A DNA stretch of 64,000 nucleotides from Trichomonas vaginalis G3 (GCF_026262505.1 NC_067207.1:13298082-13362081); one strand, 5' to 3'; positions 11,301 through 21,867 are shown, numbered from the stretch's first letter. The notes: generated by a model not told the origin, from the letters alone. Numbers and translations: made by a program.

Positions 11301-12767
11301 CTCCTTAAATTGCGGTTGCAAAATATATGAAGCGGGAATATCGATGTAAAACGTGACAGTAGATAGTGAAGTCGATTTGTATTTGGTTAAGTAGTCAGTT
11401 GGGATGTTCCGAGTCGGAGTTGTAGGATATGATTTGTATCCAGTAAATAAAACTCTGTCTTTCATAATTTCAACGATAGCGCATTTGTAAACTGATACTT
11501 TTTGAGATTTGTAGATTAAAAACTGTATAATGAAGTGGCTTTCTGGTGTAATTTTGTTTTGAGGATAATATCTAACAACATCTGGGAAAACAACGTGTTT
11601 ATCAGGTTTAACTGTAAACGATTCGTAACATTTGATAAGTTCGCCACCTTCTTTTGGAACAAAACCGATATTTCCATCAGGAAAATTCAAATTTGTCTGA
11701 GAATCGCAGAAAAACACTCTAAAACCAACTACTAATCCTTCTGTTGTATTTGTGAAGTCGAAAGTTATATTTGATAAAGTAATTACTGGTTTCATATCAA
11801 ATACTCGGGAATGACAATTTAAAGCACAGAAAGGATATTCGTAATTATACTTCCATGAATCTTGACTCAATGGTACATCTAATATGTCTAATTTTTCAAT
11901 AGAAACCTTGCCAACAAGTAAAATTGTTGAATCATCAACAGAAGGAGGTTGTCCGATCTTTTCCATCGGATTGGATTGATTTGCAACCGCAAAAGTATTC
12001 AAAAACATCGTTTGTTCTGATGTATATGTAATAGGGATAAATGAAGTGGCAAAAGGTACATTTGAAGGCAGTTTTGTATTGGAAGTTGACTTCGGAATGA
12101 ATCCATTTTTATAGGACTCTAGTTTTTCTGTATCGTTATTGAACAAAATCGTCGCCAAAACGATATGAGAATTATTTTTTGGCAATTTGAAGTAGATTTT
12201 CTTACTTTTGGATACACTGAAGAAAATCTCTGCATCGTTGTAGATGAAATAAACTGTTTCTGAAATAGGAAGTTTGATATTTGTGTCGTATAAAAATAAG
12301 ACGCCAGAATAGTCAACTAATTGTACTCCTGAGCCAGAAATAGTAAATGGTTCAATTTCTACTGATAAATATTCGAAAAAAAGTTTGTTATACGTAGGAG
12401 GAATCAAAATTTTTTTCTTGTAAGCGGGTCTGTAGGAAGAGATGGTTGATATTGGTAGAATACTGTATGATATTTCACTTGAATATGGTTCGCGCGCTTT
12501 TGAAATGAATTGATCAATGACATCTTTATCGATGTTATTTAGATACGCATTCTTGTCATCAGTATGTAAGTTATATTCATTATTACATTGATATGTTTCT
12601 GGTTCGCCTAAATAAGGCATATCCACCAAATCATATGTAAATTTTGGCTTTTCAATGAATCTTTTTACCCAGTCCGAGTGATTAGTTGTATCTTCGATCA
12701 AAAGCTCCTCATGTGTTGATAACATAGGATCTCTCGACTCTAATAAAGGGACTGAAATAAGATTCAT
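8328..12767 (-). CDS. DOCK-family (dedicator of cytokinesis) Rac/Cdc42 GEF-like protein
   Basis: A 1479-residue soluble protein. The N-terminal half contains a beta-rich region (about 280-480) fitting the C2/DHR-1 membrane-binding domain. A long helical armadillo-like middle follows. The C-terminal third resembles the DHR-2 exchange domain. Its start is marked by the pattern W-L-x(2)-I-V followed by N-N-F-x-A-A-F-V-A-Q-L-H (near residue 1085), typical of DHR-2 lobe A, and the end carries the conserved helices around a conserved Asn-Met. DOCK proteins load Rac/Cdc42 with GTP in actin remodelling, which fits an amoeboid, phagocytic parasite. Similarity is read by eye and is strongest in DHR-2. 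A short insert with TKSDEK-like repeats near 1130 is probably a disordered loop. Confidence 0.78.
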   Translation of the reverse strand: MNLISVPLLESRDPMLSTHEELLIEDTTNHSDWVKRFIEKPKFTYDLVDMPYLGEPETYQCNNEYNLHTDDKNAYLNNIDKDVIDQFISKAREPYSSEISYSILPISTISSYRPAYKKKILIPPTYNKLFFEYLSVEIEPFTISGSGVQLVDYSGVLFLYDTNIKLPISETVYFIYNDAEIFFSVSKSKKIYFKLPKNNSHIVLATILFNNDTEKLESYKNGFIPKSTSNTKLPSNVPFATSFIPITYTSEQTMFLNTFAVANQSNPMEKIGQPPSVDDSTILLVGKVSIEKLDILDVPLSQDSWKYNYEYPFCALNCHSRVFDMKPVITLSNITFDFTNTTEGLVVGFRVFFCDSQTNLNFPDGNIGFVPKEGGELIKCYESFTVKPDKHVVFPDVVRYYPQNKITPESHFIIQFLIYKSQKVSVYKCAIVEIMKDRVLFTGYKSYPTTPTRNIPTDYLTKYKSTSLSTVTFYIDIPASYILQPQFKELSEALVPMQVKWETIANMPMDILKSQLLPVVAKLLSIISPQTIQFVVNLLTMFDNDKEWNVLFRSWIYHYFDPGMMKHNFLSSFTNSLDQLLQEVMKGDIITMKNIVRNIDIICVILMISYLQKTETWVPQSLITLLNRFTDFTVWIIKIGQENELGNFCGFLSHMVLIFSSLIESKCMLSVINKFISSLLQSSNLEVIYEYLEQFANWNDFILFLSLKIPIRPIGKNWMNPYNQTISLLITLIDRTFTSNNTDLIQLGATFIANLTISLENLDIKNRFRVGYAIFPIFDIISRHYISELDDVSRQTLLTSITFLIGYIPRLQLHSFFISIDRQHRKHFLKFLQSVVQTNNNILRPINSPDNGMFSDLTKRLLMFFAMNIDDFGDCQNEAIDLISSLYLSDYQTPSNYPRIFVAVAQMMLRYQNNKLFLDTLLPLLTKKQHIARCFSCSLILLFYKTDFHTNNNCIESNAKFIDSFATILFNLHVSNIPMYKLMCDRVIEKSSRFNNENFSKEIKNKFSAAISLADLIISLRNSPHDVANRCELIMKIANQYQNQPSMKIKWLKEIVATNLKNNNFAAAFVAQLHICALVSTVVQKLQKSDEKIPKSDTNFTKSDEKLPTLHNLIVCQPITMDYISGDEFPVYARDFEFNESAFSETKLDFDELSEDFKYVSSYFDLELLKQSLNEAIDIGLQAKMFYSLRCIKSLQMRICLFEKDFKKFSEISQNYDIIYKSLSNSCSTTYDIHQVFFVNGDKIFCVDSDQSTNGVIVNQYESESTETERYHCWNIFRTTPSYKNLDFVTNFETKEVSLTQYTVKYALPRYVSYSPIASMKEVKISLKHHCDLETDKICSSLTRISECLERWFPTRNVSELIGDYKPNLERDLRCVSSILEEVHGNSKLSLFSILKILHEKGGNEAAKNMAIKTLREVQRLVKVYHRAIEFLQSEEHFLTYARLSKSRVAFTNFFGLPDIDTKGYEGRKDMMLEKCDFE

Positions 12768-13264
12768 AAATAAAAAAAGGAAGTGATATGATATTTTATA
12801 TAAAAATTTAAAATCATCTTAGCCAGTCTTAGAGATCCTAATTTTGAAAATTTCATCGGAAGTTTTTTATTTTTTTATTTTTTGATTCGAGACCGAATTT
12901 TGTCAAATCGAAACCTAGACTCGGCTCTTCAAATATCATGATTTTGCCTTGTTTATATACATATACATCACTTTGAGCTACATTTTGTGCAAGTCTTTAA
13001 TTAATTTACATAAGGCTTTCAAGTAGCAACATAAACAATTGATCCTGTATCATTTCCATTGAGAAAGAAAGCTTCCTCTTCCCAAAGATCAAAGTGTTAT
13101 CATAATAATTTTTATAAAAATGTTGCTCAGTGAATTTGATTAGAGAGGAAATGAATGAAAGAATTGAATTAAAATATAAATTATCATGGCCAGTTTATTA
13201 ATTAAAATTCTATTAAAATAAAAAAAAAAATTATAATAAAAAATAAAAATAATAAATAAAAGGA
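12768..13264. other. Intergenic spacer
   Basis: AT-rich sequence with long A/T runs near 13200-13260. No gene, RNA or clear initiator is seen. Confidence 0.6.
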
Positions 13265-16200
13265 TTAGAACATGTAAGTCTTCTGGCCGAAAACCTGTGG
13301 TCCTTCGTGTTCAAACTTGATGCCAGATTCCGGATTTGTATCGATATCAGTTCTTGTTGACTGCAAAACAATAACTCCTTCAGAAGGAGCGCTTTCAAGC
13401 AGTGTATTTGCCTGGTCAATTATTGGTCCAGTTACTTCGAATTGCGGCTGAACTTTTCCTGCGAGTCCGCAAATGACTGGGCCTCCTGTCATTACAGCGA
13501 TCTGGAATCTGTTATCATTGTCGCCTTCCTTTGGAATCGAATCGTCGAGGAAACCTTTCATTGCTAATGCCAACTTGATACCAATCGATGGTGGACCACT
13601 AATGTCGTGGGAAGTGAAGAGACCTCCTATGTAGAAGAACGAACCACCGATTGTTCTGATCGGCATGTATGGTGGATTATGAGATGCAATCGCATCGAGC
13701 TGAGTCATGATCTGATCGAGTGATTCTGTAGAGTGTTGGACCATCTCGAATGCGTGGTTTAATCTAACAACGACAACTGTTCCCTTCTTACCGATGAATT
13801 TGAAATTCGTGTCTCTTCCAGCGATGAAAGCAGCGATCGTTCTTGGAATAAGCTGGTTGAGTAAGCCATCTGTTGTTTTCTCAAGGGCCTCGAGCTCTGT
13901 CTTTGTTGCATTAATCTGTCTTGTATCGTTTACAACGACAACGAAATTTGTCTTTGAATTTGTGTTCTTTACAGGGTATGCAATCATTTGTACCAAAATA
14001 TAGTTTCCATTGTTGACATAAAGATTAAGGTTATATGAACAATTTTGGACTTCTACGTCATTTGTCATTAATCCCATCTTTTCGATCAAATGGAATGCAC
14101 CCTGCTCTTCGATTGTCATCTCTGTTGCATTCGGATTTGGCATCTGAATGATAGAATTGATTCTTCTACCGACAATTTCGTTAATCGTCACTCCGTATGT
14201 TTTAAGGAACTTAGTGTTAGCGGCTTCGATTACGTTGTTCTCTCCGACGCAGAGAATTGGTGATGCAACGTTGTTGAATACGACTTGGAGAGGATCTAAA
14301 TCTGCTTCGACTTCTTCTGACTTTACGAGAGAAAGACTATCGATGATTGTCTTACTCTCTGCAATAACAGGTGGTGGCAAGTGCCTGATAAGCATCAAAA
14401 GACCTTCAATCGTATTCTTTTGAAGGGAAATCGAAAGAGAAATAAAGATATGGACAAAAATGGCCAATACAATTGAAATAACACCGTAAATGATAGCCGA
14501 TACACGTCCTTTGTCAATAAGACCAACCAAATAATCTTTTGTCAAAACTCTGCATTTCGTCAGCAGAGGTGGCAAATGGGCATCCATGTAGTGGAGTAAA
14601 TCGATGTATGTGGTTGAATTCATTGTATAATTGGACGGTTTGTTAGTACTTGATTGATTAATTGAAATCATCATTTCTGAAACACGATTCATGTACCAGC
14701 TCAAACCTCTATCGATACCATAGCATGAATACGAGTCATGTTCGGTCGTTGCTGAAGCGTTCGAGCAAGAATCGATTGCATGTAAATCTGAGATCTCTTT
14801 TACGTGGTTTACCATACCATCATTGTTGTCGCCGTGCTGGAAGAACCTGTTGGCCTCTTGCAAGTTGCCGTAGACCTTGGAAAACTCGTCATAAATTCTA
14901 CTCGTGTTCCAGTGTCTCTTATAATTAGTAGGTGGTCGGCCTGTATATCCGGAGGTTACTAACGCTTTTTGTGCGACCAAACCGTAGGAAAGAATTGAAA
15001 GAAGTCTTTGGCAATAAGCACCGCGAAGAGCACCGGAAACAGCTTGTTCTAAGACACTGGCGAAACTGTCCATGTTGGAGATTGTCTGTGTGTATGCGAT
15101 AATTGGGAAAATGAACTGAATAATGAGACATATAACGATAATAGCGGTGAAAACCATGAAAATGCTATTGTATGAGGAAATCTGGGACTGAACGTTCGAA
15201 TGGAGTTTCTCGCTGGATGAAGTAGCGCAAATTGGGTTACTTCCTTCGAGGGCACCGTTGGAATTGACAGAAATGAGGGCTTTGAAGATATTCTTCTGAG
15301 CAATGTTGAGGTTAATCATCGGAATAAATGCTGTTGTAAGGCTGATGAATAAGAAAATGACAACAAATACGATGATCGTAATTCTGTTTGTTTTAGAACG
15401 GACATCTGAGTAATTCATGGATTCATCGACGATGTTATTCATGATTTCAGTAAGTCTTGGTGTAATATAGATCTGGACTAAAGATTCTTGGCAAATAATG
15501 GAATTATTCAAGTAATCAGAATAATCGTCATCTTCTAATGAGAATTCATTCCATACTGTCTCGACTACTGCTGATTTAACCGCTTGTGTACTGTTGTCAA
15601 GCGTTTTTTGATATTGTCCAGCGCATTTGAACTTCAAAATCGAAGAATCCGTGATCGCCTCAATCAGGTCTGTCTGCTCTAAGCCTTTATCACTGCCAGT
15701 AGCGAATTCTTTGAAGAAATTAATGTAAGCGTTTGCGGAAACAGCGAGATACTTCTCCTGGGACTTCCTGATATCATCGAAATAGACTGACGAGTTCTCG
15801 TTATTAACGGCATCCGGAATATACTTCTTGAAGAAGTCAATATCGTATAATTGGTCGGTTGCGTTAGCGGCGCGGAGATAGATGAAAAAGTTGTTATAAG
15901 CAAGAGACTCGAGAATATTCACAACGTGGCCGAGTTGCCTGTATCCGAGGTCTTGTTGGTCGAATGAGACATAAAGGAAGTAAATAATGACGCAAGTGAT
16001 GATAACAGCAGCTACGAAGCCGAAGATTCTTAAAACTGTCCATAAAAGTTGATGAGGAGGTTCATATCTGTTAGTGATATTTTCAACTTGGGCACGAAGC
16101 TTCGGATACTGGAATAACTCAACAGACTTCTTCTCTATGATACCAGCATCGATATCCTCTTCGAGTTTCTCGGAAACCATGGCAGTTCTGGTTGTCATTG

Positions 16201-18001
16201 TCATTGATAAGGTGAAATCTCCATCCATGGCCGAAGAAACGTTACCGTACTTATCGACAAGTCTTCTGTGAATGAAAGCGGGCTTAGAAATGAGGAATGC
16301 TCTGAAAAGTGGGTCGACATCGTTTGATAGACCTTGTTCTTGATGGGTAGACTTAACTAACCAGTACACACCATCTTCAAATCGACCAGCGCCTTCGAGG
16401 TTGTAAGTGGAATACAGTTCTGAGAACTTAGGATCGTTGGGGAACGATTCCATGATCTCATTCCATTCTTTCTTTGTTTGGCTGACCAAATAACCGAAAC
16501 CGGCGACTTCGTTGAATGGAATATTCCTCTTTGCACCGACATCCGACCAGAATTGCCTTACAAAACCGATAATGTTGTTTGTTTTGTCTTTGATACGGTT
16601 GTAAGTGTCTTTTGTACGGATATCATTGGATGAGAAACGCATCTGTTCGATGGAAGTGATTCTTTGAACCAAAATTTGTTCAATTAATCCCTTTGGAACC
16701 ATGGAAGAGATGACTTTGAACGCGTGGAGGAAGGCTTCATGTTCTCCTGGAACGAATGCGAGGATGCTGCAAGTGAAAATCCAGGCATTTATGTTATTGA
16801 ACTTTTCTGAGAGCCAAATTGGGTAGTTTCCGTTAAGTACTGAGATGGAACCACCAATGAAAGCGGCTCTGCAGTAGTAAAGTGCCTTGTCTTGGTTCAT
16901 AATCTCAAGATCTGCGTAAAATTCACTTAGAATCGAGTTATCGTCAATAGTAATCATAGTTGTATGGTGAATAATGATGCTCCTGAATATGAAGAAAGCA
17001 GCGATAGAAGCAATGATGAAGACAGCAAAAGGTAAAACGAGATAAACAGGTCCTGGAAGGTTTGCGTTGGCTGCAACCACTAATGTAAGGATATCTGCAA
17101 CAATTGCATAGCAGTACATACCGAAAGCGAGGGAGTTTCCGGAGATTGTTGCAAATGGGATCGTAAAGACATTAATGATAAGGGCAACGTGTATGATGAT
17201 TGAGATTACCATGACAACATATTTGTACCACGAAGGGAAGACTGGACCAATTTGGCCAATAATTGCCAAAATAATTTCTAAAATGAAGAAAACTCTCGAA
17301 TGTGATCCAGTAAATGTAGTGAATATTGATTCTGATGGATTTGTGAAATAGTTAATCGTAGAACATGAGAGATACAGGAGGAAAGTTACAGCGATCAATA
17401 AAATCAAGGAGACAAAGAATACTACGATTGATGTTGTATCAGAATCAGCAAGTCCTGGAATCGAACAGCCAAAAAGATAGCCTAATGGCATGATAAAGGC
17501 GAATACAAGGATTTCAAGAGCGCATGCATCCACAAGAATCATCATCTTTGGTATGTATCCTGAAATACTATACACTGCAAGAGAAACGATCACTATTAAA
17601 AGTGTAACGACGTTAAGAACAATTGCAACGATGATTGATGTTGTTTCTAAGGAACCTGGAGAATCAGTAAACGTGAATCCAAGAAGAGTATGGATTCCTT
17701 TAATGAACTTTCCGGTACCCGATGATGAATAGTGAGAGTATGTGAAAGTAGACCAAAAATGTAATGCAATAAATTGAAGAATTGGAAGTATCATTTGGAT
17801 GGTATAGAAAAGGATATGCCATATGTGCATTTTACAGATTTCATTTATGATCATGAAGAATCCGCTAATTGAGGTTTTTGGTGCTGCAACTGTTGGCTGA
17901 TTATTTGTGGCTGTGGAAATCAGCTTTTCACCAGCACCTATTAGCATGTTCTTCACTCCGAGATTTTGATCCGGAGGACCATCTAATTGTACTAATTGCA
18001 T
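13265..18001 (-). CDS. Large multi-membrane PAS/cyclase-homology protein, probably catalytically inactive
   Basis: A 1578-residue integral membrane protein of the large trichomonad adenylyl/guanylyl cyclase-like family. A cluster of about nine hydrophobic segments lies in residues 45-340, and single segments lie near 655-685, 890-915, 955-985 and 1175-1200. A PAS domain occupies about 1235-1350 and a class III cyclase homology domain about 1395-1578. The scaffold of the latter is clear (TGGPVICGLAG; a VTGP...ANTLL segment), but the usual metal-binding aspartates are not seen: the first position lies in VVVRLNHAF (near 1405) and the second in TIGGSFF (near 1445). The Asn/Arg pair of the dimer partner reads IDQANTL (near 1523). 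I infer a pseudo-cyclase or a partner subunit. Confidence 0.88.
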   Translation of the reverse strand: MQLVQLDGPPDQNLGVKNMLIGAGEKLISTATNNQPTVAAPKTSISGFFMIINEICKMHIWHILFYTIQMILPILQFIALHFWSTFTYSHYSSSGTGKFIKGIHTLLGFTFTDSPGSLETTSIIVAIVLNVVTLLIVIVSLAVYSISGYIPKMMILVDACALEILVFAFIMPLGYLFGCSIPGLADSDTTSIVVFFVSLILLIAVTFLLYLSCSTINYFTNPSESIFTTFTGSHSRVFFILEIILAIIGQIGPVFPSWYKYVVMVISIIIHVALIINVFTIPFATISGNSLAFGMYCYAIVADILTLVVAANANLPGPVYLVLPFAVFIIASIAAFFIFRSIIIHHTTMITIDDNSILSEFYADLEIMNQDKALYYCRAAFIGGSISVLNGNYPIWLSEKFNNINAWIFTCSILAFVPGEHEAFLHAFKVISSMVPKGLIEQILVQRITSIEQMRFSSNDIRTKDTYNRIKDKTNNIIGFVRQFWSDVGAKRNIPFNEVAGFGYLVSQTKKEWNEIMESFPNDPKFSELYSTYNLEGAGRFEDGVYWLVKSTHQEQGLSNDVDPLFRAFLISKPAFIHRRLVDKYGNVSSAMDGDFTLSMTMTTRTAMVSEKLEEDIDAGIIEKKSVELFQYPKLRAQVENITNRYEPPHQLLWTVLRIFGFVAAVIITCVIIYFLYVSFDQQDLGYRQLGHVVNILESLAYNNFFIYLRAANATDQLYDIDFFKKYIPDAVNNENSSVYFDDIRKSQEKYLAVSANAYINFFKEFATGSDKGLEQTDLIEAITDSSILKFKCAGQYQKTLDNSTQAVKSAVVETVWNEFSLEDDDYSDYLNNSIICQESLVQIYITPRLTEIMNNIVDESMNYSDVRSKTNRITIIVFVVIFLFISLTTAFIPMINLNIAQKNIFKALISVNSNGALEGSNPICATSSSEKLHSNVQSQISSYNSIFMVFTAIIVICLIIQFIFPIIAYTQTISNMDSFASVLEQAVSGALRGAYCQRLLSILSYGLVAQKALVTSGYTGRPPTNYKRHWNTSRIYDEFSKVYGNLQEANRFFQHGDNNDGMVNHVKEISDLHAIDSCSNASATTEHDSYSCYGIDRGLSWYMNRVSEMMISINQSSTNKPSNYTMNSTTYIDLLHYMDAHLPPLLTKCRVLTKDYLVGLIDKGRVSAIIYGVISIVLAIFVHIFISLSISLQKNTIEGLLMLIRHLPPPVIAESKTIIDSLSLVKSEEVEADLDPLQVVFNNVASPILCVGENNVIEAANTKFLKTYGVTINEIVGRRINSIIQMPNPNATEMTIEEQGAFHLIEKMGLMTNDVEVQNCSYNLNLYVNNGNYILVQMIAYPVKNTNSKTNFVVVVNDTRQINATKTELEALEKTTDGLLNQLIPRTIAAFIAGRDTNFKFIGKKGTVVVVRLNHAFEMVQHSTESLDQIMTQLDAIASHNPPYMPIRTIGGSFFYIGGLFTSHDISGPPSIGIKLALAMKGFLDDSIPKEGDNDNRFQIAVMTGGPVICGLAGKVQPQFEVTGPIIDQANTLLESAPSEGVIVLQSTRTDIDTNPESGIKFEHEGPQVFGQKTYMF

Positions 18002-19537
18002 CCAATAAAAAAAATTTAGTTGAATTGCATCGAAAAAACGTAGAAAAATAAAATCTAATTATAGCAATGATATGTAACATTTTTGTTAATTAAACGTGTT
18101 CCTTATATCTTTTGATGACATCCATTGAAATATTTGAGAGCAAAATTTAAAACAAAGGAGAAGGAATTGAGAACTTTGGGGGTTTTTTCTATTAACTGAA
18201 AAATATGATATTTTTTCTTGCATTCCTTGTTCGAATAACCTAACTCGGCAATGAGTAATGATACCTTAGTGACCTGCATATACAAATCCGTCCAGTATGT
18301 GATAGAATCCTCTGGAAGGTCAGCTTTGAAACACTAATTCTTGAAATCAAAATTTGTAAGGTTAAATTACTAGTTTTGTTAAACATGCATGTTCACGAAT
18401 ACTATAATGTTGAAAGTTAAATAATTTGAGACTGCGATAAGTAATTGTTTTGTTGATATTTATAAACTGCTCTTAAGTGATAAATCAATATTTAATCATC
18501 AGTAAAAAATGAACCTGTAAATAATTGTAAGGTTTTCAATTTTGGTCTTTATAACGTGTCAATAGTACTATCAACGAAAATTATTTTTCATTAGTTTTGA
18601 ATTCAAATTAAATTTCCAACCGTTTATTTTTTACAAAAAATTGATTAACATTTCTTCAAAACAACAAATATCAGAAAGAACTCTATTTCGTTTTACATTG
18701 TGTCATGTAAATACTAATTTCATAATGGAAATCATCAGGTTCAAAAGAATAAGAAGATATAATATATCAAACTTTTAATTACTTTATTGTACAGATTCCT
18801 TGGTTAATGTTTGATTAAATTTGTGGTGTTCCTAGTGAATCAAAGATTATATATGCAAATATTCAACATGAACTATAAATCTTAACTTATATCTTGTCAA
18901 TAAACAAAATGACAGAAGAATATCATTGATGACATGATTAAATGTATGAACTACATTATAATTTTAAGATTAAATATGAACTAAATTCAATTTTCCCCAA
19001 TATTGAAGAGATATTCTTTGAATGGTGACATATTTAATACAAACTCCCCTTGATTTTATAAAAAATGATAAAAAATAGCAGTATAAATATCAGATAATGA
19101 AGATTTCTTATATATTTAATTTTTCCAAATTTTTAATTTTGATCAAAACTCAAAACTAAGATGATCACTTAGTAGATTATCTAAAATAACACAGATTCTT
19201 CATATTATATAATCGCAAAATTCTCCAAAAAAATTACGATTTGAAAATTATGAATTAAAAAATTACATTTTTTGGAGAGAAAATAAAGAAAGAGCGATTT
19301 TTTTGGAAATGTGTGGTGAAAGGGTCTTCTTTATCTCCTTATAAAGTGCATATTTCTGCGTTCTCAGCGCGCAAAACGCATTTTTGGAATGGATTGATTC
19401 CGAATCACATGGAAAAATTAGGTTTAAATAAGAAAATTGACGATCCAATAAGCAACAAAGTATGTTGTTGTATAAAAATCAAAACTATTATTAAATAGGG
19501 GTGACCCTAAAATTACCATTATCAGTGAAGTTCACTG
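18002..19537. other. Long AT-rich intergenic region
   Basis: About 1.5 kb without a credible coding frame on either strand, between divergent genes. Apart from the initiator of the downstream gene, no repeat, RNA gene or hairpin stands out. Confidence 0.6.
19532..19536 (+). promoter_or_regulatory. Trichomonad initiator (Inr)
   Basis: TCACT with +1 A at 19534, only 4 bases before the ATG at 19538. It fits the T. vaginalis initiator consensus and fixes the start of the RPA3-like gene. Confidence 0.7.
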
Positions 19538-19885
19538 ATGGAAAAAACATCTTCATATGCTCAATATGCAACAATTGAAGAGATCCTTCGAGGCGGATAC
19601 GCACGACAACTGGTTCGTATCCTCGGAACTCTTGAGAAAATCGAAATTCAAAACAGAACAGCACTTGTTGAAAGTAATAATTCACAAATAGAATGCCAAA
19701 TACCAGAAGAATTCCTCTCAAATATATCATCCGGAATGTATATACAAGTATATGGGGAAGTAATTCCAAGTGTTCCAAATCCCAAAATATTAGCAAGGAT
19801 TGTCAGACAAATGAATACAATCGACGAAGAATCATATAATTTTGCAGTCAATGTTTTTCAGAAATATGTTTATCCTTCAAAATAA
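19538..19885 (+). CDS. RPA3-like OB-fold protein
   Basis: A 115-residue protein, the usual size for the small subunit of replication protein A. The first part (about 18-95) has the alternating beta pattern of an OB fold: a RQLVRILGTLEKI strand pair, a middle strand with IECQIP, and MYIQVYGEV. A C-terminal helix ends in YNFAVNVFQKYVYP, resembling the trimerisation helix of RPA3. RPA binds single-stranded DNA in replication and repair. The assignment rests on length and fold pattern rather than strong identity; another OB-fold protein is possible. A good initiator lies 4 bases upstream of the ATG. Confidence 0.6.
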   Translation: MEKTSSYAQYATIEEILRGGYARQLVRILGTLEKIEIQNRTALVESNNSQIECQIPEEFLSNISSGMYIQVYGEVIPSVPNPKILARIVRQMNTIDEESYNFAVNVFQKYVYPSK

Positions 19886-20589
19886 TTCAAATTTCAAAAT
19901 TTCCGATAATATTAGTTATAAGCACTAAAATTCAGCGTACAAAACAATGTCCATCGAAATTAATTCGAACATGTACGTCATTATATAGATACTCTCGAAA
20001 TTCCTCATGTTTTGGTTAACTTTGTTATTTTTCCATCTAAAGATATTCTGTTTCGTAACTTTTTACTTAAGCACATTGTTTTTTACAACTCATTCTAGTA
20101 AACAATAAAATTGAGATATATCCCAAAAATACCAATTATTCTGAGCTTTATATTAGTGAAAACTTGACTTATTAATGCCCACAAACTGCTATGATATTAT
20201 TGTTTTTGCGTTATTTTATTCCAGCTTTTCATAAGTTTTTGAATCCTCCGATTAATTCAAGATCTACATATAATCGATTTGTTCCACACGGTTTGAATTA
20301 TATTTATGTCTATATCATATTGATTCGATGAAAATTAGATTCCGACATTTCCTAAAGTACATTTTTCTGCATACTGGTCGTAATTTTCCCAGAGTTTATC
20401 TTGTGTATATACTAGAAACAAATGTCGGATACAATTATTCAGGTCAATTCAAAATTCTACAAGCTTTACACAGAATTCAATAAGAAAAATTATTAAAAAA
20501 TAGAAATCGACATTTTTATATTACATATCAATTCTAGAGTATTTTTGTAATAAAAATAATTGCGAGGTCCCAAAACGTGACAAAATTCA
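19886..20589. other. Intergenic spacer
   Basis: AT-rich, no credible reading frame or RNA. A TTCA directly abuts the ATG of the downstream kinase but does not match the initiator consensus strictly. Confidence 0.55.
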
Positions 20590-21867
20590 ATGAGTTCAAG
20601 TGAATGTACAATTTCTGGCAATTTAAAGCGTAAAATTGGTCACCTCAGCATGTGGCGATCAAGCTTTGTTGAGCTTAAAAGATCAAATTTTTTCGTTCAC
20701 AAAGGCAAATCAAGTGAAATTGAATTTATGACTCAATTGACACCAGAAACCGAAGTTCTAGAGGAGGATGGTGAAAAGGCCCCAAAGATCACCATCAAAA
20801 CAGGCAACGACGTAATTTTTTTACAAGTCGAATCTCAAGAATTACAATTACAGTGGGTACAAGCACTTAGAACTTGCACATTCCGCTCAAAAGACATATC
20901 AATGGACGATTTCAACATTATATCAGTTATTGGTCGTGGATTTTACGGAAAAGTTATGCTTGTCGAAAATAAATATACTAAAGAGATTTGTGCGATGAAA
21001 ACCATTCACAAGGCCCGTCTCATTAAAGAAAAGAAAGTTCACACAGTCATTGCTGAGAGAAATATCCTTGTCAAAGTCAATCATCCTTTCATCGTAAATA
21101 TCAAGTATGCTTTTCAAAATGAGACCAAGCTTTACATCGGTATGGAATACGTACCAGGTGGTGAGCTGTTCCACATGATGCAAATCGTGGAAAATCTCCC
21201 AATGAAGGCCATCAGAATATATGTTGCCGAAGTTGGCCTTGCTTTAGAGTATATCCACTCCCTAGGTATTGTATATCGCGATTTGAAGCCAGAGAATATC
21301 TTAATTACAGCGGAAGGCCACATTAAATTAACTGACTTCGGATTGGCCAAAGTTTTACCAGAAGACGAAGGCGAAGACACAACAAAGACATTCTGCGGAA
21401 CCAACGAGTATTTACCACCAGAAATGATCAAGAGAGAATACTATGGCGCAATGATCGACTGGTGGGCCTTAGGCATCCTTACTTACGAGCTTATTTACGG
21501 AGATACACCATTTGTACATAAAAGCAAGCATAAAATGTACGAAAAAATCTGTAATGAAGAACCTCATTTCCCAGACAACGAAGATCCAAACGTTGTTGAC
21601 TTCATTACGAAACTCCTTAAGAAGGACCCAAAGAAGCGCGCAAAACTGAAGGATTTGAAGAACCATCCTTTCTTCAATGGCTTAAAATTCGAAGATGTAC
21701 TCGCTTTGAAGGTCAAACCGCCGTTCCGACCAAGAATCGGTTCCGACCGCAGCGTTAAAAACTTTGACTCGGAATTTACAAAAGAAGCCTGCATCGACTC
21801 AACCGCAGCGATCGTGGAGACAAACGGAGCCTTCACTGGATTCTCTTACATCGCTGGAGACCAGTAA
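20590..21867 (+). CDS. PH-domain AGC protein kinase (Akt/PKB-like)
   Basis: A 425-residue protein with an N-terminal PH domain (about 7-97) and an AGC kinase domain (about 108-362). The glycine loop GRGFYGKV (115-122), AMK lysine (K137), YRD catalytic loop (229-231), DFG (249-251) and PPE (276-278) are intact. The activation loop has the AGC phosphorylation site TKTFCGT (T267). The C-terminal tail ends with a hydrophobic motif F-T-G-F-S-Y (415-420), with S419 as the predicted site. This architecture is that of Akt/PKB, a phosphoinositide-responsive growth and survival kinase. Everything needed for activity is present. Trichomonads have several PH-AGC paralogues, so a symbol is not given. Confidence 0.93.
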   Translation: MSSSECTISGNLKRKIGHLSMWRSSFVELKRSNFFVHKGKSSEIEFMTQLTPETEVLEEDGEKAPKITIKTGNDVIFLQVESQELQLQWVQALRTCTFRSKDISMDDFNIISVIGRGFYGKVMLVENKYTKEICAMKTIHKARLIKEKKVHTVIAERNILVKVNHPFIVNIKYAFQNETKLYIGMEYVPGGELFHMMQIVENLPMKAIRIYVAEVGLALEYIHSLGIVYRDLKPENILITAEGHIKLTDFGLAKVLPEDEGEDTTKTFCGTNEYLPPEMIKREYYGAMIDWWALGILTYELIYGDTPFVHKSKHKMYEKICNEEPHFPDNEDPNVVDFITKLLKKDPKKRAKLKDLKNHPFFNGLKFEDVLALKVKPPFRPRIGSDRSVKNFDSEFTKEACIDSTAAIVETNGAFTGFSYIAGDQ

